Shown in pieces: positions 49,101 through 61,475 of a DNA stretch of 64,000 bases. Every line of letters starts with the position of its first letter. Positions within the stretch are counted from its first letter, which is position 1. Both the position numbers and the translations under genes were made by a program. The notes beneath the pieces are model-generated. The model saw only the letters and a program-made list of their open reading frames with translations, did not search any database and was not told the DNA's origin. Source of the DNA: Tomocerus qinae (Eukaryota > Arthropoda > Collembola > Entomobryomorpha > Tomoceridae); assembly GCA_020055645.1 (NCBI GenBank), contig CM034548.1:45314296-45378295 (forward strand), in the 5' to 3' direction.

Positions 49101-50006
49101 TTGAGATTCGATTCCGAATAAAATAACTGCATCTACATATTTATACAATTGTGCGCCTCATGTACAATTCATAGATGCATATATGTACGGTAGCAACTGT
49201 GCAATATATTTATATTGCATTACAACCTGCATTTGTAATTTTGATATACCTTGGCCTGCTAAACTACAAAAACTTGGGTTTTCGCAACAATCGGTTTAAA
49301 TTCAGAAAACATGTCAGTTCTACGAAATTACATGATCTGAAACCATTTGCACCATCCTTGGTACTAAATCATTCGTGCTGAGTAGCACAATAATATATTG
49401 TTTCTTTTTTATAATGAGAACTTGAATTGTAATTGTGATTTTGAAATTAACAACTGTATAATAATAATGCTAATAAATGTGAACACCAATGACAGGAGAA
49501 AATATATTTTTATGATGTAGTTAAGAGTTTGCAGAGTGGATGTAAAAACGTTAGGAGGCTGTTTCAACACCCAGCCAAGTAATTTACGAAGTAGCGAAGA
49601 ACGAGTCGTTTCATTTCAACTATGTGGTTTAAAACACGCATTAGCCACTGTGTCTGACTTACATGACATTGTATAGCACCAGTTCGGTGGTGGAAAGAAT
49701 CTCTCAAGAGTGTAAGTAATGAGTATTTATAAGGGTGCAGATAAGAGCATAGCCAGTGATATATTGTGTCCAGTGGAAGGAGAGAACAGTTAGGAATAAT
49801 ATCTTAAACCAGTCTGAAAGGGAGAGAGCCAAGCCTTATACGTGCTGCTCACAAAATAGTGTAAGTATTTCGACATGTTCGTAGAGACAGCTTTGGATTC
49901 CATTGAATTTCATAGCCAACCCTGAATAGGAAAACAGATTTTTCGGCTTCTGCTCTTAAACTACTTAAGGTTAGTCACTATTCCCAATATCCCCATGCAA
50001 TGGATC

Positions 50007-50034
50007 TGTGTGTGTGTAAGTGTGTGTGTGTGTG
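50007..50034. repeat. Interrupted (TG)n microsatellite
   Basis: Two TG runs are separated by AAG. This is the longest dinucleotide tract in the window. Confidence 0.95.
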
Positions 50035-50782
50035 AGATTCCATATGGTGCACTGCACAGTTGAGAATAGTGTGGCTTTAGTAAATAGAAGGCAAGGTAGC
50101 AGAATGCATCTCACTGCCTGCCTGATTGTGAGTTGACTTGACTTGGGCTAACTGGAATCTCGAATGTAGTTTCAAGTTTCACAGCCAGCATCTCAAACAA
50201 CGTAGCATCTCTACAAACTACAAATGCACTTTGATTGGCATTGAATTGGATGGGAGGGTAGGACAGGGTGCTTGTCATTCGAATTTTTTCTGTATGGTTT
50301 TCATCATTCTTTATGATATTAGTTCACAGCAGTATGCTACAAGAGATATACTCGAGATAGCAGGATGTAGCCAGGAATTACATACATATCGGGACGGGAG
50401 ATTACTACTTATGTACATTGGGCCTACTACTTCTACCACCACCAACTATTTATTATGTACATTAGGTAGTCTGCATTTCTTTCCGACTTCCAATAATACA
50501 ATCCAAATACAGATTCCCTCCAACTAATCAAATACCTATATGCTAAAGAACTGCACATGCTTATCCATGATATTATCCAACCTCTGCACTGCTGCAGAAT
50601 GTACTTATGCTATACAATTCAGAGTTTCTCAACGAATTGACCTATGACCTCTCTTTCCTCTCTCACTCGCCATCACTAGAATTAAGAAGTTACTGGTTCC
50701 GTATAGGAGGAGGAATAGTAAGTACCACGTATACTTATTTACCTCCATAATACGTACATATAGCATACCACTGCTAAAACTA

Positions 50783-50794
50783 AATAATATTATT
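50783..50794. repeat. AATAATATTATT palindrome
   Basis: This is a perfect 12-base palindrome of the recurrent class. Confidence 0.7.
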
Positions 50795-51489
50795 GGAGAG
50801 AACAGCATTTCCATTTATTCATTGCAGTGCTATCATGCAGCGTTTCTATCTGTGACCTGACTGTTAAGAAACCCTTTTAAATAATACGTTCAATTTCTTC
50901 CTACGTTTTCTCTATTCAGTCATGTAATGGTTCAACCTTTCCATTAGAAGAGCGTCTTCTCAGTTTATCCTGTTTAGGTTTTCGTATGCATGCTCCTTCC
51001 TACTCCTTACTACGTGGTTTCGAATCCTTTCTTCTTATGTAGACGGACAAACTGCAGATATCCCTCTCAAAGTTACATAATATCTAGTAAAACTGCTATA
51101 GACACGCATATACTTATTGAAGTAGGTAGAGAACGGTTTGGTTGAGTCCAGAAGGATTATTTCTAAATTGAAATATATGGTGTAAGTGTATGTCGGTGAG
51201 TTCTCGAATGTAATGTAAGTAACGTACCTGGGTGCATTGTCTACTACAGACAGTAGTGCAAGCAAGGACAGGGTTGAAGATAGTATTTGTACTTATACTA
51301 CTGAGCGGAAATAGTATATTATTATATGTGGCCAGTAGTAGTGAAAGCAAATGGGTTTATGTGGCATAGTACATTGAGCATATGGCGAGTAATAGGAAAA
51401 AATGGAAAGAGGAAAGGAATATGTTTGTAAGAGACTTATGAGAGTATCCTCCTGTCAACACGAGGAAAGTGTGCAGAAAGATATTTAGC

Positions 51490-51710
51490 TATTATTGGCG
51501 GATGAACGCTTAGAAAGCCCGGAGCTTTCCTGGGTTCCGTGTGTACACAACTCGGAGATAGCATACAATAAGAGTGCAGGCAATTGCACCGAATTCGTCC
51601 CGACTTCAACTCAGACATGCCAACAAACTCTCTCACATACTTGTGAGAGGGCAAGAAATCATGAGATACAACTGAGAGCTGAATTGAAGTCAGCAGAGTT
51701 GTTGACCATT
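51490..51710. other. Start of GC-richer island with hairpin and short duplications
   Basis: The region from about 51490 to 51970 is visibly GC-richer than its flanks. It opens with a perfect 6-bp stem (GAAAGC at 51513-51518, GCTTTC at 51524-51529). The plus frame from 51495 to 51857 is open for 120 codons but begins with TTG. A possible acceptor (CAGCAG near 51696) lies just before the ATG of the next entry. Confidence 0.3.
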
Positions 51711-51857
51711 ATGTCTGGATCTTCTTCTGGCTCGGATCCGATGGGTTTTGTGAGGGAAGCCAAGCCAGACGAATGCATCGTTAACTTTGAGCTCAACTTA
51801 GCTCAACTCATCCAGGATCCTCGCTCAGTTCAGCTCACTCCGTTCTGTCGGATTTGA
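51711..51857 (+). CDS. Candidate 48-codon ORF in GC-richer island (unknown; possible exon)
   Basis: ATG at 51711 (A at -3) begins MSGSSSGSDPMGFVREAKPD and continues with ordinary soluble-protein composition (FELNLAQLIQDPRSVQLTPF) to a TGA. The open frame also extends upstream to 51495. A possible donor (TTTT followed by GTGAGG, near 51750) would end a coding exon early. Ser/Gly-rich starts of this kind are common in real proteins. The reading also carries two 10-bp tandem duplications (AGCTCAACTY, 51790-51809), which argues for caution. No family is recognised. Confidence 0.3.
   Translation: MSGSSSGSDPMGFVREAKPDECIVNFELNLAQLIQDPRSVQLTPFCRI
51790..51809. repeat. Two-copy 10-bp tandem repeat AGCTCAACTY
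   Basis: The two copies differ only at the last base and lie inside the candidate ORF. Confidence 0.85.
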
Positions 51858-51951
51858 CAACAGAAGATTGCAATATTGACAATCAACGGAATTCTTTGAA
51901 GACTCCCTGCATGGTCCAAGCATGTCAGGCCAAGGAGGAGCACACACTCGA

Positions 51952-51971
51952 CGACTTAGATCGACTTAGAT
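51952..51971. repeat. Two-copy 10-bp tandem repeat CGACTTAGAT
   Basis: There are two identical adjacent copies at the right edge of the GC-richer island. Confidence 0.9.
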
Positions 51972-52273
51972 GAGTGAGCAAAGATCTCCAAGAATTCTTG
52001 AATTTCTGGAGTGCAGAGTAGGCCTTCGATGAGATGATATAACGTGAGAGGAACTTGAGATTTTACTGAACATGTAATGTGATGCAATGCCAGAGTATGC
52101 AGACCTACTACGGACATTACTACACATTGCTGGATCCACAACAAGGATAATACAAATTATAAGGTAACCTATATATGATATAGCTACTTAGAGAGTTCTT
52201 GTGTGGCGGAGCAAGTTTAGCAGTGAACAAGCGGCGGCTGCCTATTAAACCGTGTAAAGACTAAATGCAAGGA

Positions 52274-52291
52274 TACTACTACTACTACTAC
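52274..52291. repeat. (TAC)6 microsatellite
   Basis: Six perfect copies of TAC, the cleanest example of the TAC/GTA words that pervade the window. Confidence 0.95.
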
Positions 52292-53302
52292 ATGGATGGG
52301 AGTGATATGTAGAGAGCATTTCATGGATGCCGATGTGGATTGAAACGATCCTATTCTATCCCATTTTAGGGATTCGATCTGATCAGATAGCCATGCCAGT
52401 CAAGTCAGCAGTAAAGCAAAGCCAAACAAAACCAAATATTCCTCCAAGAGATTTTCCTTAAGCCTTCCTAAGGAAACTATCCGAGCCAATCGAACTAAGT
52501 AAGAATACTAAGGCTCCAAAGAAACTTCTTCTCACAGCAGAGATGCCTACACAAGTGCAGAGACTACGTGTTCACTTATTGCGTGCATACGTTTCTCTTC
52601 TCACTGACTCCGACGACTAAACTATTCTGTCTGCAAACAAATTTGCCGTTGGGATTGAAACCTTAGGACTGCACAACATCTACCGACCCAGCACTATATC
52701 TCTATTTATAAATATAAGTGTTTATAAGAATACAGGTATACATACACAAATACATCGATAGTTCCGAATTGGTTCGAACTTCCTAATAGAACACTTTTAT
52801 ATAAAAAATCTTGGTTGAATGCTGCAGCATCTAAGATTGCGATTCCTCTATTACTCCATTGCATTGCAGTGAGTGTATATCTCTGTGCGTAGAGTAGAAT
52901 TGGGTTCTATGTACTGCATAGCAATAGTAGAAGGATGTCTCTCTCCTATGTGCTCTTCTGAGTGTGTCTTAAGTCCAAGGAGAAATGGGAATTGCCAAAA
53001 TTTGGATACGAAACGAGACAGAAATGGGAATGGAAACCTATCCCACTGCCAGACATGAAAATATCAAACAAATAAATCTATTCCAACTCTCTCTTTCTCT
53101 ATCTCCTGCTTTTCCACGTACACTTCGCTCTGGCACATTTGACTGTGTCGCTTACCCATTACTTTCCTCCTTACCAACATTTTTTCTTAATGGAACGTGA
53201 GACCAAGGGATTCTTATCTTTGTTTATGCACTATAAACAAAAAACCTATGCATACTCATCCAGCGAACCGCCTAACTAGGTCTTCTCTACTAAGTACCAA
53301 CG

Positions 53303-53347
53303 GTGACAGTGACAACATAATAGTACCTTGTTGTCACCATTGTCACT
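53303..53347. repeat. Inverted repeat made of GTGACA direct repeats
   Basis: The left side contains GGTGACAGTGACAAC and the right side GTTGTCACCATTGTCAC, so GTGACAAC pairs with GTTGTCAC over a 13-base spacer, and each arm carries a second GTGACA/TGTCAC unit. This could form an imperfect hairpin or a paired set of binding sites. Confidence 0.75.
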
Positions 53348-55340
53348 GTCTATAACTACTTAATCGTAGCTTAATTTAATCTAAGGCCTAATTACATGTT
53401 CACACAAATGCTAGGTGTATTCTCCTTTTATTGCTGTGCAACTTAACCCGTTCGAAGGTATTTTATTATTTAAAGTGCTTTCATTTGATTATAATTATTT
53501 ATCTCTTCTTTGTCTGATTTAATGATATTTTAATGCAACGAGGGGAAAGGAATTCATGTACGTACAGTAAGGGCCGATGTGAGATCAAATATTTAAAAAG
53601 CCAATTGTACTCCTTTTTTACAATCTTTTGTTCCCTCATTACTCCTATCGCAACTCTGGTAATTAAATAACATTCACATGCAAATTTAGGAAAGGCAATG
53701 CAACTCACTGGAGTGCCGAGGCAATAGTTGCCAATTGAACACACACAACTCCGTCACTCACTTGTTAATAAAAAGTTTAGTGCCATTGATGTCACTAATG
53801 AAATGGGTTGCAAACGAGAAATGTTAATTACTGTTCATATACGCACTCGTTTTATATTGCGCACCATTTGCACTGATGTGATGTGGTAATTATTTTTTAC
53901 GCGAGCCAACATTACCAAGGTAAGGCTCCAGCTTTTACTTTAATAAAAGAGAGCAGCCATACCTCTACAATAGAGTTACTTATCAATGGGTATTAATATT
54001 ATATCGTGTTTCGCTATGATTCCTATTATATCCCCAAGACAAAAGATTGCATAAACTGAGCACTAGCATGCCCATTGTAGTTATACTCAAACCTTGACGC
54101 CCGTTCTCGTCTGGTTTCGTCAGACTGTGTTATCCTTTCCCATTGTTTTCCTAGAATATGCTTTCAATAGATATTATGATGTGGCTTGTTTGTAGCTAAT
54201 TGTTGTCGCCGTTTCGGATTTTCCCATTTCCCAACTCGCCATTTTGCTTTAGCGAAAAGTGGGAAGTTTCCAGGAAACGAAATCTCACTTTGAAAATCAA
54301 AGTAATCTTTTTTGGCTAATTTCAATCCAAGTAAATATTCTACTTTTATATTAAAATTTATTAGTATAGTAGAATGTTATCGGACAATTTCCTTATCCAC
54401 CTGGCCATTTATTAGCTTCTCATTCGGTGGGAAATTGGTAGGTTGCCATTTTTTGATTTTCTATTGGAAACTCGAAACCATGATTGTAGTAAATGTAGTG
54501 CTATAGTCTGGTTTTAATTGCATCTGATTATATAACAAAGGTATAAGGCTTCATTGCATTGCAAATTTTGTAGAATGTGTACCAACTGGCTAAACATATT
54601 TGGTAGTGAGGATAAGCAAGTCATTTAGTGTGTTACAAACAAGAAAATGGCTTATTGTTAAGTTAAATCTTATATTATTACGCTAGACTGACATTTCACG
54701 GCGTCTACTCCTGTTAAGATATTAGGAAAGAAGGCGTTGCTGGTTGTGGCACTTGCTTAAACTTTGTATATACAGACTAGTGTTGCTAAAACTATTTTTC
54801 GCAAAAAGTGGGCAGTTTTCCCTTTACTTCCTGATGAATATTAATGTCCTAAGTGATTAAAGTAGAAACAGAGACGACAACAGGACGTCAGACAAGATCT
54901 AATGTAACTTACCTAACTAACCTATATTGAGTGCACCAGCAATACGGAATTACCTATATAAGCACTGACTAACTACATAAATATATAACACGTTCCTTTC
55001 TTCAACCTACTACTTACTACATATACGCAAAACCATATCCACCACCAGGCTATTGTGTTTTCTCCTATTCACATATATATTGCCGGCATAAATATGTATT
55101 ATTATCTTTTCTGATCGTCGTGACGAAGACTCAGTCCGAAATGTGACTACTAGAATTCCTTCATAAGACTTAATCGAAGTAGTTATAGGTAATAGTAATA
55201 TTAAGGGGAATTATGTAAATTGATTATAGCACAGAAGTTTATGTTTCGCCTCCGCTGAGTTTCACATGTAAATGTAGACACAGATTAAAACAAGGGAAAC
55301 ATATTATAGTGTGGCATGGCCATGGGCAGGGCTACACTAC

Positions 55341-55352
55341 TATAATATTATA
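55341..55352. repeat. TATAATATTATA palindrome, copy 1 of a pair
   Basis: This is a perfect 12-base palindrome followed by TCC. The 15-mer TATAATATTATATCC is repeated exactly at 55768. Confidence 0.85.
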
Positions 55353-55767
55353 TCCATATAAATTGGACAGGACAGGACAAAAGAAACAAGCTCGGTAGAA
55401 AACCACATTGAAATGAACCCAGACCACAACAAGACCTACAAGACAACTCACCGAGTATCTCCACTTGTTCTGCGCCTATTGTTCCCGGTAATTTCCTCTT
55501 CCCTCTCCCTATAGCTCTCCTATTAGAGTAGTATTTATATGGCCAAGCATTGTTGACGCTCTCCTTTTCCCTTGTTTACTACTGCTGTGTTGCTCTGTCG
55601 CAATTTCGGTCTTTACTTACTTAATGCTACATATTGCATGCATTCCTTCATCGTTCACAGCATTGGAAATTGAAATTGTCTCTTTGTCTCTCCTATTGAC
55701 TATGTACTCGAGGAAAACATACAATCTATTTACAGAACTCCACTATCTGTATTGTTAACCAAACTTT

Positions 55768-55779
55768 TATAATATTATA
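55768..55779. repeat. TATAATATTATA palindrome, copy 2 of a pair
   Basis: The palindrome and the three bases after it are identical to 55341-55355, some 427 bases away in the same orientation. Sequence beyond the 15-mer is not shared. Confidence 0.85.
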
Positions 55780-58700
55780 TCCGAAAGCCATAGCAGAGGA
55801 CCTGGAATCACGCGATTGTTTGCACGTATCGCATCGAACACGAATCCATGTACATTACAACTGAACACGTGTGTCTAAGTATCATTGTGTCGTCTATTTT
55901 CTATATTCACATGCACAGCTACCAAAACTACTCAATATCTCCTCCAAACTGAAATTGCTCTATATTTGGAACAAGCGTTTTCTGAAGCAGAATTTTTAAA
56001 GCCCCGATTTATTTACCAACGGCTGCAATTTGCTGAGATTTTATTCCGATTTTTATTAACCATTTATATTGAATCTTTTAATCTTCAAGACTTCAAATAC
56101 GAATGTAACATTTCAGTGGTGTAAGAAAATGGTCAATATCTACTAGGTATGTAAATATGATATATGCCATTCCATTATGTCCACATATTCTCTCGTCGGA
56201 AGCCCAAAAAAATGTTTTTCGTAAGTGGAAGCTATAAAGGTTGTATTCTATTCTGAGAAATTCTCAAGTATGTAAGCATAGGAAGTATATTGCTTAAGTA
56301 TTGATTACATTTTGCGTAACTCTTTGCAGAAATCTTTATCTGTTTAGGCATTTCCAATATTTGCAACTTATGTCCAACTATCTCCAATATATGCAAAAAA
56401 TAATAAGTAAAATAATAATAACTGATTGGTTGCCATTACATAGGTTAGGGAGTGTTGGTTGATTAAATATAAATATTCTTTGAAAATTGCAATTGGCAAG
56501 AATGTTATTTCTAATTCTAATTCTTGGGTGTATCAAGGTTTTACAAATTCTGGCATGCCTTTATTATGTATATTTATTTCTCATCTACGTCAGATAATGG
56601 AGCACGAATTGACAATGCTTCTTTAATGTAACTCTACTAACAAAAAAGATTTTCACGGCACTGCTCCAAAAGGCTACAATCAATCCATCGTTTCCATTTG
56701 TGTCATGAGAATTAATTGTGACAGCAATTCATTAGGTCGTGGAGAGCATTGGGCACCAGCTTTATTGTATTATACCTATCAGAATTTTTAGAGTCGAGTC
56801 TAAATAAATATTAGAAAACTTCATGGGTTTCAAGGATCTTGAACCTGTTGGAAAGTGTTCCAAGAAAAGTGTAGGCTGCAATTAGTTTCGCAGCAATCAT
56901 AGAAAATAAATATCTCAAAGAGTAATTGGAAGCACTGCTCACCGCAAATGTAATTGTGTCTGAGAGGATTGCTTTGATAAAAATCATGAATGATGTCCAA
57001 AGGAGAAGAATGCAGAGCTGATGCTCCGTAGCAGTAATAATATACTTAGTCTAGTCCCGTCCGTGAAATGTAATTTGTGGTATTTTGCAATACATACCTA
57101 GTTATATTGGCATCGTCTAATGAACAGTCTATTAGAGCATGGAGTAAGCAGAGGCATATCGGATTGCTAAAGTTGTTGTTTTATTAACTGTGCAGACGCA
57201 ATTAATTGTGCATGTACTTGTAGCACAGTATATATCGCTATCTGCGAACGACGAAGACTAATTCTTGTTTTATTTAGTGACAATGGCAGTCTAGCAAAGA
57301 AAGGCCCGAAGAGCGACGCAAGTCACGGGTTTTGTTTTTAACTGAAATGTAATGTGTGTACATCTTGGTACAATTAGTGAGTGAAGCTAATGGATGAAGC
57401 ATGTAGCTAATGGTAGAGGGAAGTGAATGTTTGAGCTGCAGCACATGTCGAGTATTACTATAGTCGTAGTACAATTAGTGCATTACATAATATATCATGT
57501 GATTGTATAAACTTTATGGAAGAATGGGAAGGAAGAACACCCATGGGATTTATTCCGCATTAAAATACCAACAGATAGGTTACAGACATTAATAACTGAA
57601 AAGTAGAATTGCTTTAGACTGCTTCAGGCTCCGTTTGCTTTGCTTGAAAAGGCCGACACAGAAAAAAGATAAAACGCTCTAAAATTAACGAGTAATTGTA
57701 ATCTTAGAGTGTGCGGTGCAATTTACCTACACCACACCAATCACCATCTTATAACATAACCATGCTACCCACATTTATGTACTTAGGAAAAGGAGATATC
57801 TACACACACTAACATGGCAATAAGGCTTGGGAATATCTGTAATTTAAAACGGACCAGAGAGATGACTTGGATAATAATAATATATAATTGCATGCAATTT
57901 ACAGCGTTTAGCGTATGTAGAATTCTTGGCCTTTGTAAAACTATGAAACAAGAACAGGTTGGCAAGGTTCTTGAAAGGTAAGTCGGCAAATGCTTCGACT
58001 TATTTATATCGGCTAGATATGCAGCTAATGTGTATTTTATTATATCTATCGTGTAGTATACATAAGTATACAAGATATTATGTCTATACACACGTACACG
58101 TGATGACATGATAATGCCGGACCAACAATTTGGCATAATTTGAGATTCAAGTCTTCATGAGAGTCTTTTGTGCACATGTGTGTGATAGCGACTTGTCTTT
58201 CTTAGCTGTACTTGGGCTGTGATGCCAATTCTAATTTTTATAAATACACCTATCCGTATTATTCCACTATCTGCAATGACATTTTAGATAGGGAACTATA
58301 AAAGACTTCCATTTTCCCTGAGATAGGTAAAAAATGATGTGTAATCCCATAAAAACAAAACGGTAGGTTGTAGCTACGTGCATTTTTCTTCTCACAAGAT
58401 AAAACTTTGTTCCGTTTAAATTATTCGTTGCGCTTTGATGTAGTGCAATAACTTTTCCGTTTGTTACAATAGCTTCTTCCCTGCTCTTTTAAGTATAACA
58501 GAACACGACTTGACTTTGCAATTTTCAAACTTTTTCTCATTTTTTTGTTTTACTGCTGAATAGAAAATTCTTTGCACCTGCTCTCTTATCGTTAGCTCAG
58601 TGCACAAGATGAACTACCAAAGACACTTATATTCATACACACATTCGCAGGCACGTAATAATACATGGATGTGTACACACGCACGCACACCATGAATACT

Positions 58701-58925
58701 ACAGATATGTCTAAAAAGCAGTGCCGAGTCCATAAGAATACATACATAGACACTTTATCACAAGAATGATTGGCTGTAAAGGAATGAGGACGGAAGTGCT
58801 GAATTTGGGATGTCAATTTCATTGTCATTCTGCCACATCAAGTTTATTGCAACTCGGCAAAATGAAACTGACTAACTTTGACTTTTATTTTTGTTAGCTA
58901 TTGTCACCTTACTTGTTTATTCCAG

Positions 58926-59150
58926 ATTACAAAGGGACAGCTCTCAATCCTACTCCATGTAAAATACTTTAAAAGCTTCACTATACTTAAGATGCCTTCC
59001 AAAACATTTGTGCATACAAAAGCTGTTGGGATTTCAAAATTCTTCGCTAGCTGCATCACTGCTCTGATCCCAACGAAATATATTTACTGTAGTAGTGTGC
59101 ATTGTTGTCAAAGGAAAGACGATTATCACATTCTTGAAAAGGAATCTTGA
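58926..59150 (+). CDS. Candidate exon after a strong 3' splice-like site (unknown)
   Basis: A pyrimidine-rich run, CTTACTTGTTTATTCCAG, ends at 58925, one of the best acceptor look-alikes in the window. The frame after it is open for 74 codons (ITKGQLSILLHVKYFKSF, then SKTFVHTKAVGISKFFAS) to a stop at 59148-59150. No poly(A) signal follows directly and no partner exon is seen. Acceptor-like sequences are frequent in AT-rich DNA, so this is a weak call. Confidence 0.2.
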   Translation: MTKGQLSILLHVKYFKSFTILKMPSKTFVHTKAVGISKFFASCITALIPTKYIYCSSVHCCQRKDDYHILEKES

Positions 59151-59739
59151 AAAATTTAGATCCACACAGACTCTAAGCTCAATGAATCCCGAAACCCAAT
59201 TTTCAAATGTAGTTCTTCATATGTAAAAAAAAAGTATTTCAAGATCCAATTTTTGCATTTTATACAGACTGGGCTCAGTTTGTCAAGAAAATCTGCAGTG
59301 TAAAATGGATTCTAATTTTAAATGAATACGGCGGTTCATTCAAATAAGTCGTCATCGAAGACTGCTTGGAAAAATTAAGAAAAAACGTTGTTTAAGGAAC
59401 AACTGCACAAAGAATCGTTATAATAAGGTGAATAGGCTCTAGTACCATAAAATGTACAAGATTTAGGTAAAAAGCCATACAGTTGAATGGCATAATATAA
59501 TTTTAAGAGATGGATGAGTGAGAAAGAAGCGCCTTTAATAAAATTATAAGAACGCTAGTAGAAGACTAATAATGTATCTCTGCAATTTGCAAAAATCGTG
59601 CTTAGAAGGTTTATGACTGAACACATGTAAGGCTAATGGGTCTACTATACAAACGAACTTGTGTACAATTTACATACTGTAAGGAGAAATTTTGTTCAAA
59701 ACTTAATTCGAGTTAATACCTTCAAAAAGAGCATGGTCT

Positions 59740-59755
59740 GTTCGCAATCGCGAAC
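59740..59755. repeat. Short perfect stem GTTCGC-AATC-GCGAAC
   Basis: This is a six-base perfect stem with a four-base loop, GC-rich for the region. It is too short to call an RNA gene. Confidence 0.6.
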
Positions 59756-61096
59756 CAAGCAGCCTTTTCTTCTGTGAATTACCACACGGATACACCGATG
59801 CATAAATGAACCTATTTTTCATTATGTACTATAGTAACCTAACAATAATACCTATACTGCTACGTAACCTTTTTTATTGGGTGAGCTAAGGATAATCTTG
59901 TCCTATGGCTGAAATACTTCATACAACTACAGATAAGCCTATAGATAATGTTGTGCTTTGGTAGCGACTATTTGCATTCAAAGCATAGCGTAAATTCCAT
60001 CAGGGCAGAGCCCGTGAAGGCAATAGAAGAAGACAATGATGGGAATGACAATGACTTTTGACTTTTGACCTACACCAAAGTAATATTTTATTCTTTTCTA
60101 TTTTGCCACTGATTCCCTCGGCAGTACATTCTCAGACTGGCATTTAATTTCTGTTGGGTTTTGCGGTAAACGGATTTTGTGACTTCCTACGTGTAAATCC
60201 ATCGGAGTATCTATCCATCTATGTATTTACTTTCAGCTCACTTCAGTTCAGCTATTCTCACATTAAGTATAGGTAAACAGTTGGTTGGCTTGGCTGCCTG
60301 GCTAACAATCAGCCAGCAGGTGATCTCTCTCTCATACAAGTCAACTTGATTCATGGCAAGTCACAAGTTTCCATCAAATGCAAGTCTAGCAATAATGTAT
60401 ACTCTACTGTACAGGCACACAATAATATATCACTACGACTAAATACACATAGCATGGAAAAGAAACCAGTGGAAAGGAAACCAAAAATATGTTAGAAAAT
60501 GACGACTCCATAAAAGAAGTACAGACAGGCAACCCCTCAGACAGTGCTGGCTACGCTCTGTTACAAAACAGCTACAATAATGATATAACATTACTACTAT
60601 ACTACTACTGGAGCTTATAGGAAATGATAATAATATGTTAAATTGCAATAATAATAATAAATACCTCCTTGCTATACTTAGTATAGGTATATCTAGAGCA
60701 TTTGGTTTAAATGCACCGTAGTTTGAGAAAATGGAGATAGCAAGAACAGGAGCATACTGACTGATAGATGAAAATGGTCGAATTATAGTTTTTTGACGTG
60801 TTCGACTTTACCTTTTCTTTGCTGACAGTACACTGGCCATTACAGAATATTATAGTGCGCTGTAAAAATTGTTTTATGCTTGGGAAGCTGTCTGTCTTCA
60901 TTGAAAAGCTAACATAAGGTAGCAGGGCTGAGTGAGTAATCTATACATCCCGGTCCATCGTACTCTGCTCAATGTCCATGTTCATCTATATTGGTGTAGC
61001 AAGTGTCAGTCTAGTTGACGATGAGATTGAGAGAGTGAGGGACGAGGAGCTAATAATAAAAACTTTAATAGGGGAATCTCTGTCAAGTCAGACTTA

Positions 61097-61112
61097 ACTC
61101 ACTCACTCACTC
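61097..61112. repeat. (ACTC)4 microsatellite
   Basis: Four perfect copies of ACTC within non-coding DNA. Confidence 0.95.
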
Positions 61113-61449
61113 AACTTGTATGCAGGTTCAATCTATGTGATATAATGTAAGAAAAGGTTCAATTCGACTATAAAACGAAGAAGCTTATTTTTACTTGATG
61201 TGGTATGATGTGATGGCTGAGCATTTGAAGTCCAAGCATCCAAATGCAACGACAGATTCGACGTCTAATTATGTTGCCTTTCTTCCTGAATAGCCCATCT
61301 CGACACTGAAGAAAAGGCGGGCTTTAGCTACCTGGCAAGGAGTTGTCAAAATGAGTAGTGCAGTCGAATGCAGTAAGAAATGACATAAAATAGTTAACAG
61401 TGCAAAAGAGAATAAGCGGAAGCATTAGATCGGTTTTTCTGTTCTGGTG

Positions 61450-61475
61450 CAATCTGTAGCAGTGTAATCTGTAGC
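61450..61475. repeat. Direct repeat of AATCTGTAGC, 15-base period
   Basis: CAATCTGTAGC and TAATCTGTAGC lie 15 bases apart, a small local duplication. Confidence 0.75.

Larger units (their letters stand above)
42111..51485. other. Non-coding block with several microsatellites
   Basis: I see no supported gene. The block holds the simple repeats listed separately and short ORFs (42727, 44066, 44302, 46129, 46324, 47670, 49175). The 129-codon frame at 50138-50527 begins with TTG and shows no domain. The part from about 47000 to 47700 is very AT-rich. Confidence 0.5.
51972..58870. other. Non-coding block
   Basis: There is no supported gene. Short ORFs (52873/52985, 53499, 54312, 55885, 57274, 57783, 58592) show no domains; the frame at 57783-58136 on the minus strand is 117 codons but low in complexity. 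Simple repeats and hairpins are listed separately. Confidence 0.5.

Noticed and set aside
49103-49125. Possible tRNA B-box (GATTCGATTCCGA)
   Set aside because: No matching A-box, acceptor stem or anticodon arm is found at the required spacing on either strand.
50138-50527. 129-codon plus frame
   Set aside because: It starts with TTG, has no domain or convincing splice sites, and its length is within chance expectation for the window.
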